Both the position numbers and the translations under genes were made by a program. From positions 1-64,000 of the IMG/VR virus record IMGVR_UViG_3300042445_001604: 64,000 bases of DNA; one strand, given 5' to 3'. The notes below the pieces were generated by a model. It was not told the origin of the DNA, did not search any database, and was given only the letters and a program-made list of their open reading frames with translations. This stretch comes from a virus. Shown here piece after piece: positions 47,743 through 54,953 of the stretch; positions within the stretch are counted from its first letter, which is position 1; every line of letters begins with the position of its first letter.

Positions 47743-48039
47743 ATGACGAACACCACCGTCCTCAACGCCGAAGCCCAGCGGGCAGTATCGGCACTCGAAA
47801 CCGCCCGCAAGATGGTTGCCGAAGCCAAGCGTATCGAAGACGCGGCAAAGGCAGTCCTCAACGAAGCACTCACCGAAGCCAACGCAACGCACGGCACGGA
47901 CAGCAACGGCACGGTTCTCGTGGAGCGCGTGACCAGCACGAACACCTCGTTCGACCGCAAGACCCTCGAAGCGCTTTACAAGGAAGCATTCGACGCCACC
48001 ATTCGCGTTACGACCTACACCAAACTCGTCACCAAGTAA
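47743..48039 (+). CDS. Small coiled-coil protein, paralogue family A (98 aa)
   Basis: ATG 47743 follows AAAGGAAACAAA. A promoter with TTGTAA (47664-47669) and TATGTT (47686-47691) lies upstream. The first 50 residues form an Ala/Glu/Lys helix (VSALETARKMVAEAKRIEDA). The C-terminus (SFDRKTLEALYKEAF...TTYTKLVTK) matches two other small proteins in this window (58,949-59,236 and 61,467-61,760). The helix-plus-tail layout recalls the C-terminal part of YqaJ-type phage exonucleases (inference, weak). A GC-rich hairpin follows at 48047-48068. Confidence 0.8.
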   Translation: MTNTTVLNAEAQRAVSALETARKMVAEAKRIEDAAKAVLNEALTEANATHGTDSNGTVLVERVTSTNTSFDRKTLEALYKEAFDATIRVTTYTKLVTK

Positions 48040-48105
48040 CGCCACCGCCCGCCCCGCAAGGGGCGGGCAACCCCAAGCCCACACCGCCACGACCTAGCCC
48101 CGAAG

Positions 48106-48138
48106 CCCCCCGCCAGCCCACCAGCCAGCGGGGGGTTT
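48106..48138 (+). terminator. Hairpin terminator
   Basis: CCCCCCGC pairs with GCGGGGGG and is followed by TTT. It lies downstream of the 47,743-48,039 gene. Confidence 0.6.
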
Positions 48139-48301
48139 CGCGTTGCCCGCCCCAGCCACCGACACCAGCCCGCCACGACACCGCGCACACCGACCGCGTA
48201 CGCCCGCGCACCGCGCACCGCGCCCCGCCACGCGCCCGCCACGCGCCCACGCCCGCCGACCCCGAAACGCGCCCGACCGACCGCGCACACACCCGCGCCC
48301 C

Positions 48302-48320
48302 AAAGTATATGTTTTTTGAG
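48302..48320 (-). repeat. 19-bp element, copy 1 (CA type)
   Basis: On the minus strand it reads CTCAAAAAACATATACTTT. It lies 37 bp upstream of the promoter of the 48,428 gene, inverted relative to that gene. Confidence 0.9.
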
Positions 48321-48427
48321 CGACCGCGCCCACCACCCGCGCAACCACCGCGCTACTTGCGAATGTCCGCGCTATGGTGTAGACTGATTACATCAGCAAG
48401 ACACCACGAACAAAGGACACAAACAAA

Positions 48428-48601
48428 ATGAGCACCACCCCCACCTACACCGTCTGGTCAAGCGGAACTCTCGCGCAGACCAACGCGGAAACCGAAGTTT
48501 ACTTTTTCCGTTTCGATTGGGTGAATGTCTGGGCGACCAACGCAGACACCGCTAGGGCAATTGTTCTCCAACTTATGGAAGACGAATTCGCAAAGCGCTA
48601 A
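48428..48601 (+). CDS. Small protein, 57 aa, paralogue family B
   Basis: Promoter TTGCGA (48357-48362), 17 bp, TAGACT (48380-48385); leader with CAAAGGACACAAAC. The product begins MSTTPTYTVWSSGTLAQ and contains FFRFDWVNVWATNADTARAIV. It is a clear paralogue of the 57,982-58,158 gene on the other strand. A GAAA-loop hairpin with TTT follows at 48614-48638. Function unknown. Confidence 0.8.
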   Translation: MSTTPTYTVWSSGTLAQTNAETEVYFFRFDWVNVWATNADTARAIVLQLMEDEFAKR

Positions 48602-48613
48602 CGCGCCACGCGG

Positions 48614-48638
48614 GCGGGCGGGGAAACCCGCCCGCTTT
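48614..48638 (+). terminator. Hairpin terminator after the family B gene
   Basis: A 9-bp GC stem with a GAAA tetraloop, followed by TTT. Confidence 0.75.
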
Positions 48639-48743
48639 CGCGTACCCGCCCACGACACGCCCGACACTCTCACCGCTTGACTTTTGTTTGATACCGTGAT
48701 AGACTTGCGATAGCAAGTCACCACAACGAAAGGACAAACCAGA

Positions 48744-48875
48744 ATGAACGTCATTCTCACCGCCACCTACACGGACGGCACAGTCGAAACATTCACCACC
48801 AAGCGCGGACAGCACTACCGCCTAGTCCAAGCACTACGCAACGCGGGCGCGACCGTCACGGGCGTACTCGCCTAG
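48744..48875 (+). CDS. Small protein, 43 aa, unknown
   Basis: Promoter TTGACT (48677-48682), 17 bp, TAGACT (48700-48705); leader CCACAACGAAAGGAC before ATG 48744. The product MNVILTATYTDGTVET... looks like a short beta-beta-alpha unit. A stem of ACGCCCGCC/GGCGGGCGT with TTTT (48891-48919) follows. The unit is complete in about 240 bp. No family recognised. Confidence 0.7.
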   Translation: MNVILTATYTDGTVETFTTKRGQHYRLVQALRNAGATVTGVLA

Positions 48876-48890
48876 CACACGCACCACGCA

Positions 48891-48919
48891 ACGCCCGCCG
48901 AGAGATTGGCGGGCGTTTT
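48891..48919 (+). terminator. Hairpin terminator
   Basis: A perfect 9-bp stem, 8-base loop, then TTTT, 15 bases after the 43-aa gene. Confidence 0.8.
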
Positions 48920-48956
48920 GCGTTTCCCGTCCGCGCACCCGTGCCCGCCGACCACG

Positions 48957-48975
48957 CTCAAAAAAGGTGTACTTT
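48957..48975 (+). repeat. 19-bp element, copy 2 (GG type)
   Basis: Reads CTCAAAAAAGGTGTACTTT, in the direction of the next gene, 31 bp before its -35 box. Confidence 0.9.
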
Positions 48976-49070
48976 CCCCGCGCCCACCCGCCGACGTCGT
49001 GGATACTTGACAAACGCCCGCGCTACTGGTATGATGATGTCATCAGCAACACCAAACAAGGAGATACAAA

Positions 49071-49268
49071 ATGACCAGCACCCCCGCCACCGTTCTCGGT
49101 TCGGTTATGATTACCGCCGTCCTCGCGAACGGTATGCCCGTGAAAATGGTTCAGCACGTCGGTAACGAAAACGTGCTTGACGACTACCGCGAGATGTACG
49201 CTACTCTCGTCGCGCTTGGCAAGTACCAGAGCGCCACCGTCGAAGCATACGGCTACCGCAACGCCTAA
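49071..49268 (+). CDS. Hypothetical protein, 65 aa
   Basis: Promoter TTGACA (49007-49012), 17 bp, TATGAT (49030-49035). The leader has AAGGAGATACAAA, a stronger ribosome site than its neighbours. The product begins MTSTPATVLGSVMITAVLANG. It ends with a helix and GKYQSATVEAYGYRNA. A long hairpin with CTTTT follows (49280-49314). No family recognised. Confidence 0.75.
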   Translation: MTSTPATVLGSVMITAVLANGMPVKMVQHVGNENVLDDYREMYATLVALGKYQSATVEAYGYRNA

Positions 49269-49279
49269 CACGCGCCACA

Positions 49280-49314
49280 CGAACGCCCCGCCGAAACGCG
49301 GGGCGTTCGCTTTT
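49280..49314 (+). terminator. Strong hairpin terminator
   Basis: A perfect 12-bp stem (CGAACGCCCCGC and its complement) followed by CTTTT. Confidence 0.85.
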
Positions 49315-49414
49315 GTCCGCGACACGCCAACACCGTAAGCACTTGCGAATGTCTGCCGTCTATGGTATACTAAAAGTAAGAAGCAACACCACACCAAACA
49401 AAGGACAAAACGAA

Positions 49415-49552
49415 ATGACCACCGTCACCGCCAACTTTGGAAACCGCACCGAGAGCGTAGACGTCCCCGACGCCTACATTGACGACGTGATTGACGACTA
49501 CTTTGCGAATGGCGCGATTACCGTCACGACCAACAGCGACGCACTCGTCTAA
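49415..49552 (+). CDS. Small acidic protein, 45 aa
   Basis: Promoter TTGCGA (49343-49348), 17 bp, TATACT (49366-49371); leader CAAAGGACAAAACGAA. The product MTTVTANFGNRTESVDVPDA... has IDDVIDDYF. A hairpin at 49565-49590 follows. Unknown function. Confidence 0.7.
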   Translation: MTTVTANFGNRTESVDVPDAYIDDVIDDYFANGAITVTTNSDALV

Positions 49553-49637
49553 CGCCCGCCAGCGACGCCCCCGCCGAAACGCGGGGGCGTTGTCGTTTGC
49601 GCTCATCGCGACCGCGCAACACCCGCGCCCCGCGTTG

Positions 49638-49656
49638 CTCAAAAAACATATACTTT
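49638..49656 (+). repeat. 19-bp element, copy 3 (CA type)
   Basis: Reads CTCAAAAAACATATACTTT, in the direction of the next gene, upstream of its promoter. Confidence 0.9.
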
Positions 49657-49759
49657 TGCCCGCGCACCGCGAGCGCCCCGCGACACGATAAAACGGTACG
49701 ACTTGCGAAAATAAATAATCCCTGGTAGAGTGGTGGTACACCACGACGAAAGGAACACA

Positions 49760-50032
49760 ATGACAAACGCCGAACTAAAACGAGAAATTCGCACGGAACT
49801 CAAACGCGCTGGCGAATGGGTATCCAAAAGTTCTACCACCGCAGTACGCAGTTTTCACAACGCAACTAGCGGGTGGAACATTAGCGAGTTTGCTGGGAAT
49901 GTCCAACTCAACTATGTTCGAAACGGAATGGGCGCGACAACGCAGGACGACTTGGCGCGAGCGTTTGCTATTCTCGCAAACGCTGGGCTAGGCGTAGAGA
50001 TTAGGGACAACCGAGTGTTTGTGTCCGCATAA
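49760..50032 (+). CDS. Hypothetical protein, 90 aa
   Basis: Promoter TTGCGA (49703-49708), 17 bp, TAGAGT (49726-49731); leader GGTGGTACACCACGACGAAAGGAAC. The product has a basic helix (LKREIRTELKRAGEWVSK). It continues with FHNATSGWNISEFAGNVQLNYV and ends with ILANAGLGVEIRDNRVFV, which looks like a small alpha/beta fold. A hairpin with T-runs follows at about 50050-50083. Confidence 0.75.
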   Translation: MTNAELKREIRTELKRAGEWVSKSSTTAVRSFHNATSGWNISEFAGNVQLNYVRNGMGATTQDDLARAFAILANAGLGVEIRDNRVFVSA

Positions 50033-50118
50033 GCAATCGTCAAACCGAGCGGGCGGGGAGAAATCCCCGTCCGTTTTCTTTTTGCGTAACCGCGCACCCC
50101 CCGCGCCCGCCGACCACG

Positions 50119-50137
50119 CTCAAAAAAGGTATACTTT
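50119..50137 (+). repeat. 19-bp element, copy 4 (GG type)
   Basis: Reads CTCAAAAAAGGTATACTTT, in the direction of the next gene. Confidence 0.9.
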
Positions 50138-50240
50138 TTCGACCCCGCCCCACCGCGACCGTCACGATTAGGTTGTGTCGGCAGTAGATGATATACTTGA
50201 CACAACGCGGGAAACCGCCTAACCAAAGGACACAAACGAA

Positions 50241-50534
50241 ATGACCACCACATACCCCACACGCGTAATGGACACCCCTACGCTTCTCAACCAAATCGGG
50301 CAGATGAACTTCCTAGCCATCTCTGGCGGGCGTATTGCCTACGACAACAACAACGGCGTTATCTTGCCCGTATCGAACGGCTACATTGTCCGTATCGTCC
50401 TCGCTGGAAACGACACCTACCGAGTAACGCGCGAATACAAGCGTGGCACTTACACCGTCAAGCGCGAGTGGACAGATGTTTACTGTGACGAAATCGGGGA
50501 AATCGCGTATCTCGCTTCTTGCTTCCGCGACTAA
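50241..50534 (+). CDS. Conserved actinophage hypothetical protein, 97 aa
   Basis: Leader CCAAAGGACACAAACGAA before ATG 50241; TATACT at 50192-50197 is the likely -10, with a weak -35. The product contains FLAISGGRIAYDNNNGVILPVSNGYIV, then VLAGNDTYRVTREYKRG and EIGEIAYLASCFRD. I recognise this layout as a small protein common in actinophages. Its role is unknown. A hairpin (50548-50573) follows and meets the terminase gene coming from the other side. Confidence 0.8.
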   Translation: MTTTYPTRVMDTPTLLNQIGQMNFLAISGGRIAYDNNNGVILPVSNGYIVRIVLAGNDTYRVTREYKRGTYTVKREWTDVYCDEIGEIAYLASCFRD

Positions 50535-50604
50535 AAATCAAAACGCAAACGCCCGCGCTAACCACGCGGGCGTTCTGCTTTTACCCGCGCAACCGCGAGC
50601 GCCG

Positions 50605-50623
50605 AAAGTATATGTTTTTTGAG
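50605..50623 (-). repeat. 19-bp element, copy 5 (CA type)
   Basis: Lies in the convergent gap between the 97-aa gene and the terminase stop. It reads CTCAAAAAACATATACTTT on the minus strand. Confidence 0.9.
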
Positions 50624-50626
50624 TGA

Positions 50627-52036
50627 CTACCGCGAGCCGAAAATACGCCCGCCCGTACGCCCACCGCGTCCGAGCGTAATGCGCCGTCCCGCGACAGACT
50701 TAGCCGTAATGTTCCCGCCCAAAAACCCAGCGGGTGGTTTGATGAGCAACGCCGTGAGCGCGTGAACGAGCGCGTCCACGCGGTCTGGGGATTTTCCCTC
50801 GCCCGGTATCCACGACGTCATTTGACTTTCTAGTTCCGCGAGAAACCCTATGTGATGTACGCGCCCTTGTTCGTAGGCGAGCGTAATCGGTTCTGCCCTC
50901 AACGCTTTTCCGTACTTCGAGTGAACTTCCAACACTTGGATTGTCGGGTCGATTGTTTGGATTGCGTTACGCACTAACGCCCCACCTTGATTGACTTCTG
51001 CGACGACGGGGCAACCCCACTTGCGAGCCATTGCCACAACCCGTTCTGCCCACACCGTAGGCGAGCCAAGCACCGAAGCGTCCTCAATTACCCACGATTG
51101 ACGTTTGTATAGGTCGCGTTCACCCGTGCTTGCGACGACGACGATACCGCACTCATCACGGGGATTTTCAGCAACCGACGGGTCTACGCCGATTACGCGC
51201 AACGGTACTGATGACGGCATACCGTTTTGACGATTGTTTTCGATTAGTTCGTCCGTCCACAACGCGCCCTCAACCGCGTCCAACATTTCACCGTAAAGTT
51301 CTTGACGGGCTAACCGCGTACCTTCGTAAACGCCCGTGATTGCGTCTATGTATGATGACGACAAGTTGCCCGCGTTATCCATTGTTGAGCCACGCGATAC
51401 CCAGATTTTTCCTGTCTTGTCCGCTTCGCCCAACAAGTCATATAAAAGTTTTACGCGCTTCGGCGTTGTTGTTGCCAAGATTTGTGGATTGCTTCCGAGT
51501 CGAGTAGCGACGCGCAAGTTATCCCACGACGACATTCCCGCTGCGTCTGGCGTCTGACGCCACGCTGCAACTTCGTCTGCCCACGAGTAGTTTGCTTGGA
51601 CACCACGCAAGGAGTCTGGTTCATCTGCCGTGCCGAGCAACGCGACGTTTCCGTTTGGCCAGGTCAGACGGCGCTTCGACGGTTCATACAACGGCATCTC
51701 CGACGGCGGGGATACACTCATAATTCCCGAATCGCCCTCAACCAAAACGTCACGCACGTCCGCTGCGGTACGAGCAACTAAAAGGAAACGCAACTTTCCC
51801 TCTGATGTTACTCGCGCTTTTTCGCGTACCCATTCAGCAGCCGAGCGCGTCTTACCCGCGCCACGTCCTGCGAGAAACAAACCAACATTCCACGACGAAT
51901 CTTTCGGCGGGATTTGTTCGGGTCGTCCCCAAAAGTCCCACGCCCATAGTAAGTTGTCTGGGTCTATGCCCGCCATTGCTTCGGCGCGTTCTGCTTCGGG
52001 GAGTGCCGCTACGATTTGCGCGAGTGATTGTGCCAT
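50627..52036 (-). CDS. Terminase large subunit
   Basis: 469 residues. Walker A is GRGAGKTRSAAEW (about 57-69) and Walker B/motif II is YSWADEVAAW (about 150-159). TTTPKRVKLLYDLL is the coupling motif III. The nuclease domain has VIGVDPSVAENPRDECGIVVV (first Asp) and acidic residues near SPDRVDALVHALTALL. ATG 52036 lies six bases after TATGAT (52043-52048), so the mRNA is probably leaderless. A copy of the 19-bp element occupies the place of the -35 region. The gene stands alone in the small-gene array, about 5 kb from the portal and with no clear small-subunit neighbour. Confidence 0.93.
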   Translation of the reverse strand: MAQSLAQIVAALPEAERAEAMAGIDPDNLLWAWDFWGRPEQIPPKDSSWNVGLFLAGRGAGKTRSAAEWVREKARVTSEGKLRFLLVARTAADVRDVLVEGDSGIMSVSPPSEMPLYEPSKRRLTWPNGNVALLGTADEPDSLRGVQANYSWADEVAAWRQTPDAAGMSSWDNLRVATRLGSNPQILATTTPKRVKLLYDLLGEADKTGKIWVSRGSTMDNAGNLSSSYIDAITGVYEGTRLARQELYGEMLDAVEGALWTDELIENNRQNGMPSSVPLRVIGVDPSVAENPRDECGIVVVASTGERDLYKRQSWVIEDASVLGSPTVWAERVVAMARKWGCPVVAEVNQGGALVRNAIQTIDPTIQVLEVHSKYGKALRAEPITLAYEQGRVHHIGFLAELESQMTSWIPGEGKSPDRVDALVHALTALLIKPPAGFLGGNITAKSVAGRRITLGRGGRTGGRIFGSR

Positions 52037-52042
52037 TTACTC

Positions 52043-52048
52043 ATCATA
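52043..52048 (-). promoter_or_regulatory. -10 box of a leaderless terminase promoter
   Basis: TATGAT, six bases, then ATG 52036. No -35 hexamer; the 19-bp element starts three bases further upstream. Confidence 0.6.
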
Positions 52049-52051
52049 CCA

Positions 52052-52070
52052 CTCAAAAAACCTATACTTC
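52052..52070 (+). repeat. 19-bp element, copy 6 (CC type)
   Basis: CTCAAAAAACCTATACTTC on the plus strand, with one mismatch at the last base. It overlaps the terminase promoter and is inverted relative to the gene. Confidence 0.85.
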
Positions 52071-52133
52071 TGGCAACCGCCTGCCGAGCAAAAGAAAAAC
52101 CCCCCGCCCGTAGGCGAGGGGCTGGGGGAAGAC

Positions 52134-52301
52134 TTAGTAGTCTTCGCGCGGGTCGTACCCGCCTGCCCCACGCGCCACATTGTGGCACGGAAGACAGCGT
52201 TCCACGGGGTCGCCCGCGTGGAAGAACAGCACGGGGGAAAAGTCCCCGCATGCCTCGCACTCGCGCTCGCGAGTGAAGGGGTTTTCGTCAAGGTCGAACA
52301 C
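52134..52301 (-). CDS. Small Cys zinc-binding, HNH-like protein, 55 aa
   Basis: GTG 52301 follows CCAACCGAAAGGATTTTCTC. Promoter TTGACT (52354-52359), 17 bp, TAGTCT (52331-52336). The product has CEACG...RCLPCHN, two CxxC pairs with a following His-Asn, like the zinc knuckle and start of the catalytic helix of HNH enzymes, but too short to be a full HNH nuclease. Its position directly upstream of terminase matches that of HNH proteins that assist packaging in other phages. A hairpin with TTTTT follows. Confidence 0.65.
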   Translation of the reverse strand: MFDLDENPFTRERECEACGDFSPVLFFHAGDPVERCLPCHNVARGAGGYDPREDY

Positions 52302-52390
52302 GAGAAAATCCTTTCGGTTGGTGGAACACCAGACTAACACACATCACACACAAAGTCAAGTCCCGACGCACCGCGTAGCCCCCCGCGCTG

Positions 52391-52409
52391 AAAGTATATG
52401 TTTTTTGAG
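52391..52409 (-). repeat. 19-bp element, copy 7 (CA type)
   Basis: In the direction of the HNH-like gene, upstream of its promoter. Confidence 0.9.
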
Positions 52410-52475
52410 TAGCCACCCCGAAGTCCGCCCCAAAAGGAAAACCCCCCGCTTCCGCGAGGGGCTTCCGTGTCCGCG

Positions 52476-52727
52476 TTACCGCGAGCGACGAGCGTAGCGA
52501 GGGGCGCGATAAGTTACCGCGTTCCAAGCGAACAGAATTACCGAGATGGTCAGCGCACCGATTGCTTCTGCGAGCGCCATACCGCCGACATAGAACTCAA
52601 AACTTTCGCCGTACTTGATTGCGTCGGTGATGAGAATGAGCGAGATAAATCCCGCAACGCCCAGAAAGAAAAGGGCGACGCCCGCGCGTACTTTCCGCGC
52701 GGAGTTGGTGTTGGTGGTGTTTGTCAT
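52476..52727 (-). CDS. Two-helix membrane protein, 83 aa
   Basis: Transmembrane segments at about 14-36 (VRAGVALFFLGVAGFISLIL) and 46-72 (MALAEAIGALTISVILFAW), with a basic C-terminus. TTGACA (52758-52763), 18 bp, TATACT (52734-52739), then six bases to ATG 52727, so probably leaderless. The promoter overlaps the 3' end of the next gene upstream. It could be holin-like, but nothing specific supports that. Confidence 0.7.
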   Translation of the reverse strand: MTNTTNTNSARKVRAGVALFFLGVAGFISLILITDAIKYGESFEFYVGGMALAEAIGALTISVILFAWNAVTYRAPRYARRSR

Positions 52728-52731
52728 AGGA

Positions 52732-52923
52732 CTAGTATATCACTTTGTCCAGCGCAATGTCAAATGGTTCGAAGCCGAGCGCGTTGCCAATTTCGATACC
52801 GTTTGTGCGAGCGTAAATGCGAGCATTCACGAGCGAGTTCGACGTGATTTTCACCGTGTCGTATTCGAGTGCCGTCACGCCGAGCGCTTCGAACTCGAAT
52901 GTGTATGCGTTGTTATTTGTCAT
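52732..52923 (-). CDS. Small protein, 63 aa, unknown
   Basis: TTGACA (52953-52958), 17 bp, TATAGT (52930-52935), then six bases to ATG 52923, so probably leaderless. The product (MTNNNAYTFEFEALGVTALEYDTV...) is beta-rich, with SLVNARIYARTNGIEIGNALG. No family recognised. Confidence 0.65.
   Translation of the reverse strand: MTNNNAYTFEFEALGVTALEYDTVKITSNSLVNARIYARTNGIEIGNALGFEPFDIALDKVIY
52734..52763 (-). promoter_or_regulatory. Leaderless promoter of the 83-aa membrane protein
   Basis: TTGACA, 18 bp, TATACT, six bases, ATG. It is embedded in the end of the 63-aa gene. Confidence 0.7.
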
Positions 52924-52929
52924 ACACCC

Positions 52930-52958
52930 ACTATACCAAGTAACGTAGCGTTTGTCAA
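52930..52958 (-). promoter_or_regulatory. Leaderless promoter of the 63-aa gene
   Basis: TTGACA, 17 bp, TATAGT, six bases, ATG. Confidence 0.75.
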
Positions 52959-52995
52959 GTCGCAAGATGAGCGTGTCGCCAACCCCCGCCCGCTA

Positions 52996-53014
52996 CTCAA
53001 AAAACATATACTTT
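52996..53014 (+). repeat. 19-bp element, copy 8 (CA type)
   Basis: Inverted relative to the minus-strand gene downstream of it. Confidence 0.9.
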
Positions 53015-53080
53015 CCCCGACGCCCGTCGCAGGAAACACGGAAGCCCCCCACCCAAAGGTGAGGGGCTTCTTTGCGAGGA

Positions 53081-53185
53081 CTACTCGCCGTAGTAGCCGT
53101 AGTCCTCGTCCGTGCCAAACCCCGCGCTGGCGAGCGCGTCGGCGTCCGCCCAAGCGTCGTCGCCGTCGTAGTCGTCAAAGTCCAT
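53081..53185 (-). CDS. Very acidic small protein, 34 aa
   Basis: Promoter TTGACT (53235-53240), 17 bp, TAGACT (53212-53217); leader ACGACGAAAGGGG before ATG 53185. The product MDFDDYDGDDAWADADALAS... is nearly all acidic or small residues. It could be a DNA mimic or a disordered inhibitor (guess from composition). A GCCCCTCACC hairpin follows. Confidence 0.65.
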   Translation of the reverse strand: MDFDDYDGDDAWADADALASAGFGTDEDYGYYGE

Positions 53186-53279
53186 TGTCCCCCCCTTTCG
53201 TCGTTGCCACCAGTCTACCCCATAGCACCGACAAAGTCAAGCAACGACACACCGAGCGAGGCTCATCACCCGCGCACGG

Positions 53280-53298
53280 AAAGTACACCTTTTTTGAG
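53280..53298 (-). repeat. 19-bp element, copy 9 (GG type)
   Basis: In gene direction, 39 bp upstream of the promoter of the 34-aa gene. Confidence 0.9.
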
Positions 53299-53359
53299 CC
53301 ACGCCCCGCGCACAGCAAAACGCCCGCCGTTTCCAGCGGGCGCTTGCGAGAGGCGGGCG

Positions 53360-53812
53360 TTACACCCGCGAGGCGCACACCGGGCCGATACCCGCGCTAA
53401 CCGACTTCGGGTCGGTGAGGAACGCGCTACACACACAGCAGATACCCGTTTCCACGCCCCACGCTTTCGCTTCGTCAAGGGTCATACGGTCGTCAGCGGT
53501 GATGAGGCGCATTGCGCCCTGCTCGAAAACGAACGTGTTGTTCGCCCAGTCGAGTTTCTTGGCGTAGAGGCGTCCGCTCTCACGCGAACGCTGAATGCGG
53601 TAAATGTCGCCGTTTGCGAGGCGGTACATTCCGAGTTCGAGTTCGACGAACGAAACCCGCGAGGCGGGCTTGGGCATTGCGAGCAAAAACTCAATGAGTT
53701 CGCTCGCTTCGCGGACGGTCAAGCCAGCCGACTTGCGCTCGGCAAGGTCGTACTCGCGCTCACTCGCGAGCGAGGTGAGGAACGAAATTTGCTTGGGAGT
53801 TGCGGGGTTCAT
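53360..53812 (-). CDS. DUF6011-like Cys protein, 150 aa
   Basis: The C-terminus CCVCSAFLTDPKSVSAGIGPVCASRV matches DUF6011-type zinc-binding ends. The N-terminal about 60 residues (PKQISFLTSLASEREYD...) are helical and occur with this domain in other actinophages. The middle YRLANGDIYRIQRSRESGRLYAKKL is a small sheet. Promoter TTGCGT (53872-53877), 17 bp, TAGACT (53849-53854); leader CCACCGAAAGGACAC. Probably binds zinc and nucleic acid (inference). Confidence 0.75.
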   Translation of the reverse strand: MNPATPKQISFLTSLASEREYDLAERKSAGLTVREASELIEFLLAMPKPASRVSFVELELGMYRLANGDIYRIQRSRESGRLYAKKLDWANNTFVFEQGAMRLITADDRMTLDEAKAWGVETGICCVCSAFLTDPKSVSAGIGPVCASRV

Positions 53813-53939
53813 CTTGTGTCCTTTCGGTGGTGGGTGCTTCGTGCTTCCAGTCTAACACACACCTACGACAAACGCAAGTCACGACACACATTCGGCGTTT
53901 CCGCGAGCGCCGACGGCGCACCCGCGCTCGCCCCGCGCG

Positions 53940-53958
53940 AAAGTATATGTTTTTTGAG
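53940..53958 (-). repeat. 19-bp element, copy 10 (CA type)
   Basis: In gene direction, 62 bp upstream of the DUF6011-like gene promoter. Confidence 0.9.
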
Positions 53959-54013
53959 CCAGCGGGGAAAAGAAAAACCCCCGCGCAAGGAGAATACGCG
54001 GGGGGCTTTCTTT

Positions 54014-54124
54014 TTAGAGTTGGATACGCTCTCCCGTGATGATGTTCACCACGACCGCACCCGGCCCGAACGCTGCTTCCATTTCGTAGCGTTCCTCGTC
54101 AGAGATTTCGCGCTTGTCGCTCAT
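54014..54124 (-). CDS. Small acidic protein, 36 aa
   Basis: Promoter TTGACA (54182-54187), 17 bp, TAGACT (54159-54164); leader AGAGAAAGGGACGAGAA before ATG 54124. Product MSDKREISDEERYEMEAAFG... with VVVNIITGERIQL at the end. A CCCCGCG hairpin follows. No family recognised. Confidence 0.65.
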   Translation of the reverse strand: MSDKREISDEERYEMEAAFGPGAVVVNIITGERIQL

Positions 54125-54280
54125 TTCTCGTCCCTTTCTCTTTTGATTTGTTATCACTAGTCTACACTATCTGTTTTGATTTGTCAAGTCAGACCGCACA
54201 TTGTCTTTGTCAATGTATAAAGTGTGTCGCGCTAGATTTTTAGTACTGTTAGTGATACAATGCTAGACCGCAAAAAGAAA

Positions 54281-54300
54281 ACCCCCGCATAGCGGGGGCT
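54281..54300 (-). terminator. Hairpin terminator of the two-HTH gene
   Basis: GCCCCCGC-TA-TGCGGGGG followed by TTTTCTTTTT in the minus direction. Confidence 0.8.
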
Positions 54301-54311
54301 TCTTTGTCAGG

Positions 54312-54839
54312 TTATGACTTTGATTTCAGCACTTGGTATGAGCCACCGTCGCCGTTCAGTTGGGGCATATACCCGTACCGAGCCAGACGGAAACGGATAC
54401 TCGCGGGCGTTACGCCCAACCGCTTTGCCAGACGATAAATTGTCACGCCCTCGACCGTCCGAGCGTGGTTGAGTAGTCGTGAAAACTCCTCGCCCTCTGC
54501 CCGAAACGCGGGAGATTTTCCGCGCACTTGGGAAGCGAGTGGACGCAATTCACGCAACCGCGCAAGTGTGTCCGCGTTCGGCTCGGTGTAAACGGGCTTC
54601 ATCTTTTCGGCAACGACGGGCGGAAGCGGGATTTCGTCGAACACAATTCCAACGGTGTTTACCGTCGCAATTTGTCGTACTCGTTCCCGCGTAATTCCCG
54701 TTGCTTCGGATATGGACTGTAATGTCCAACCCGCGTTTCGTAGTGCTGTGATGTAATCGTTTCGTTCGTTGATACCTAGCGTTGTGAACTTTTCGTGGAC
54801 TTCGCTAGGCAAGGTTAGGTTTGTTTTGCGAAACCGCAT
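54312..54839 (-). CDS. Two-helix-turn-helix DNA-binding protein, 175 aa
   Basis: The first HTH is GWTLQSISEATGITRERVRQIA (about 38-60), like sigma-70 region 4. The second is VTIYRLAKRLGVTPASIRFRLARYG near residue 140. ATG 54839 follows ACGAAAGGACACAAGC. Promoter TTGACT (54903-54908), 17 bp, TAGGCT (54880-54885). It shares its layout with the 46,342-46,857 gene. It is a candidate regulator of the promoter array or a reader of the repeated elements. Confidence 0.72.
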   Translation of the reverse strand: MRFRKTNLTLPSEVHEKFTTLGINERNDYITALRNAGWTLQSISEATGITRERVRQIATVNTVGIVFDEIPLPPVVAEKMKPVYTEPNADTLARLRELRPLASQVRGKSPAFRAEGEEFSRLLNHARTVEGVTIYRLAKRLGVTPASIRFRLARYGYMPQLNGDGGSYQVLKSKS

Positions 54840-54953
54840 TGCTTGTGTCCTTTCGTTGATTATTAGTATTGACTTCACTAGCCTAACACGACCAAATAAA
54901 AAAGTCAAGCCCGCCACGCGCAACCGCACGACGGACTTGACTTTTGTTAGAGA

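Noticed and set aside
48015-48348. Overlapping minus-strand frames
   Set aside because: They are made of GC-rich spacer and run over terminator hairpins and the 19-bp element; no ribosome site.
53072-54160. Long plus-strand frame (362 codons)
   Set aside because: It lies antisense to three well-supported minus-strand genes and crosses their promoters, terminators and two element copies; it is open because of GC-rich codon bias.
54180-54280. Possible small RNA or plus-strand promoter between the 36-aa and two-HTH genes
   Set aside because: TTGT and TATA-like words occur but no consistent spacing, hairpin or terminator supports a unit.
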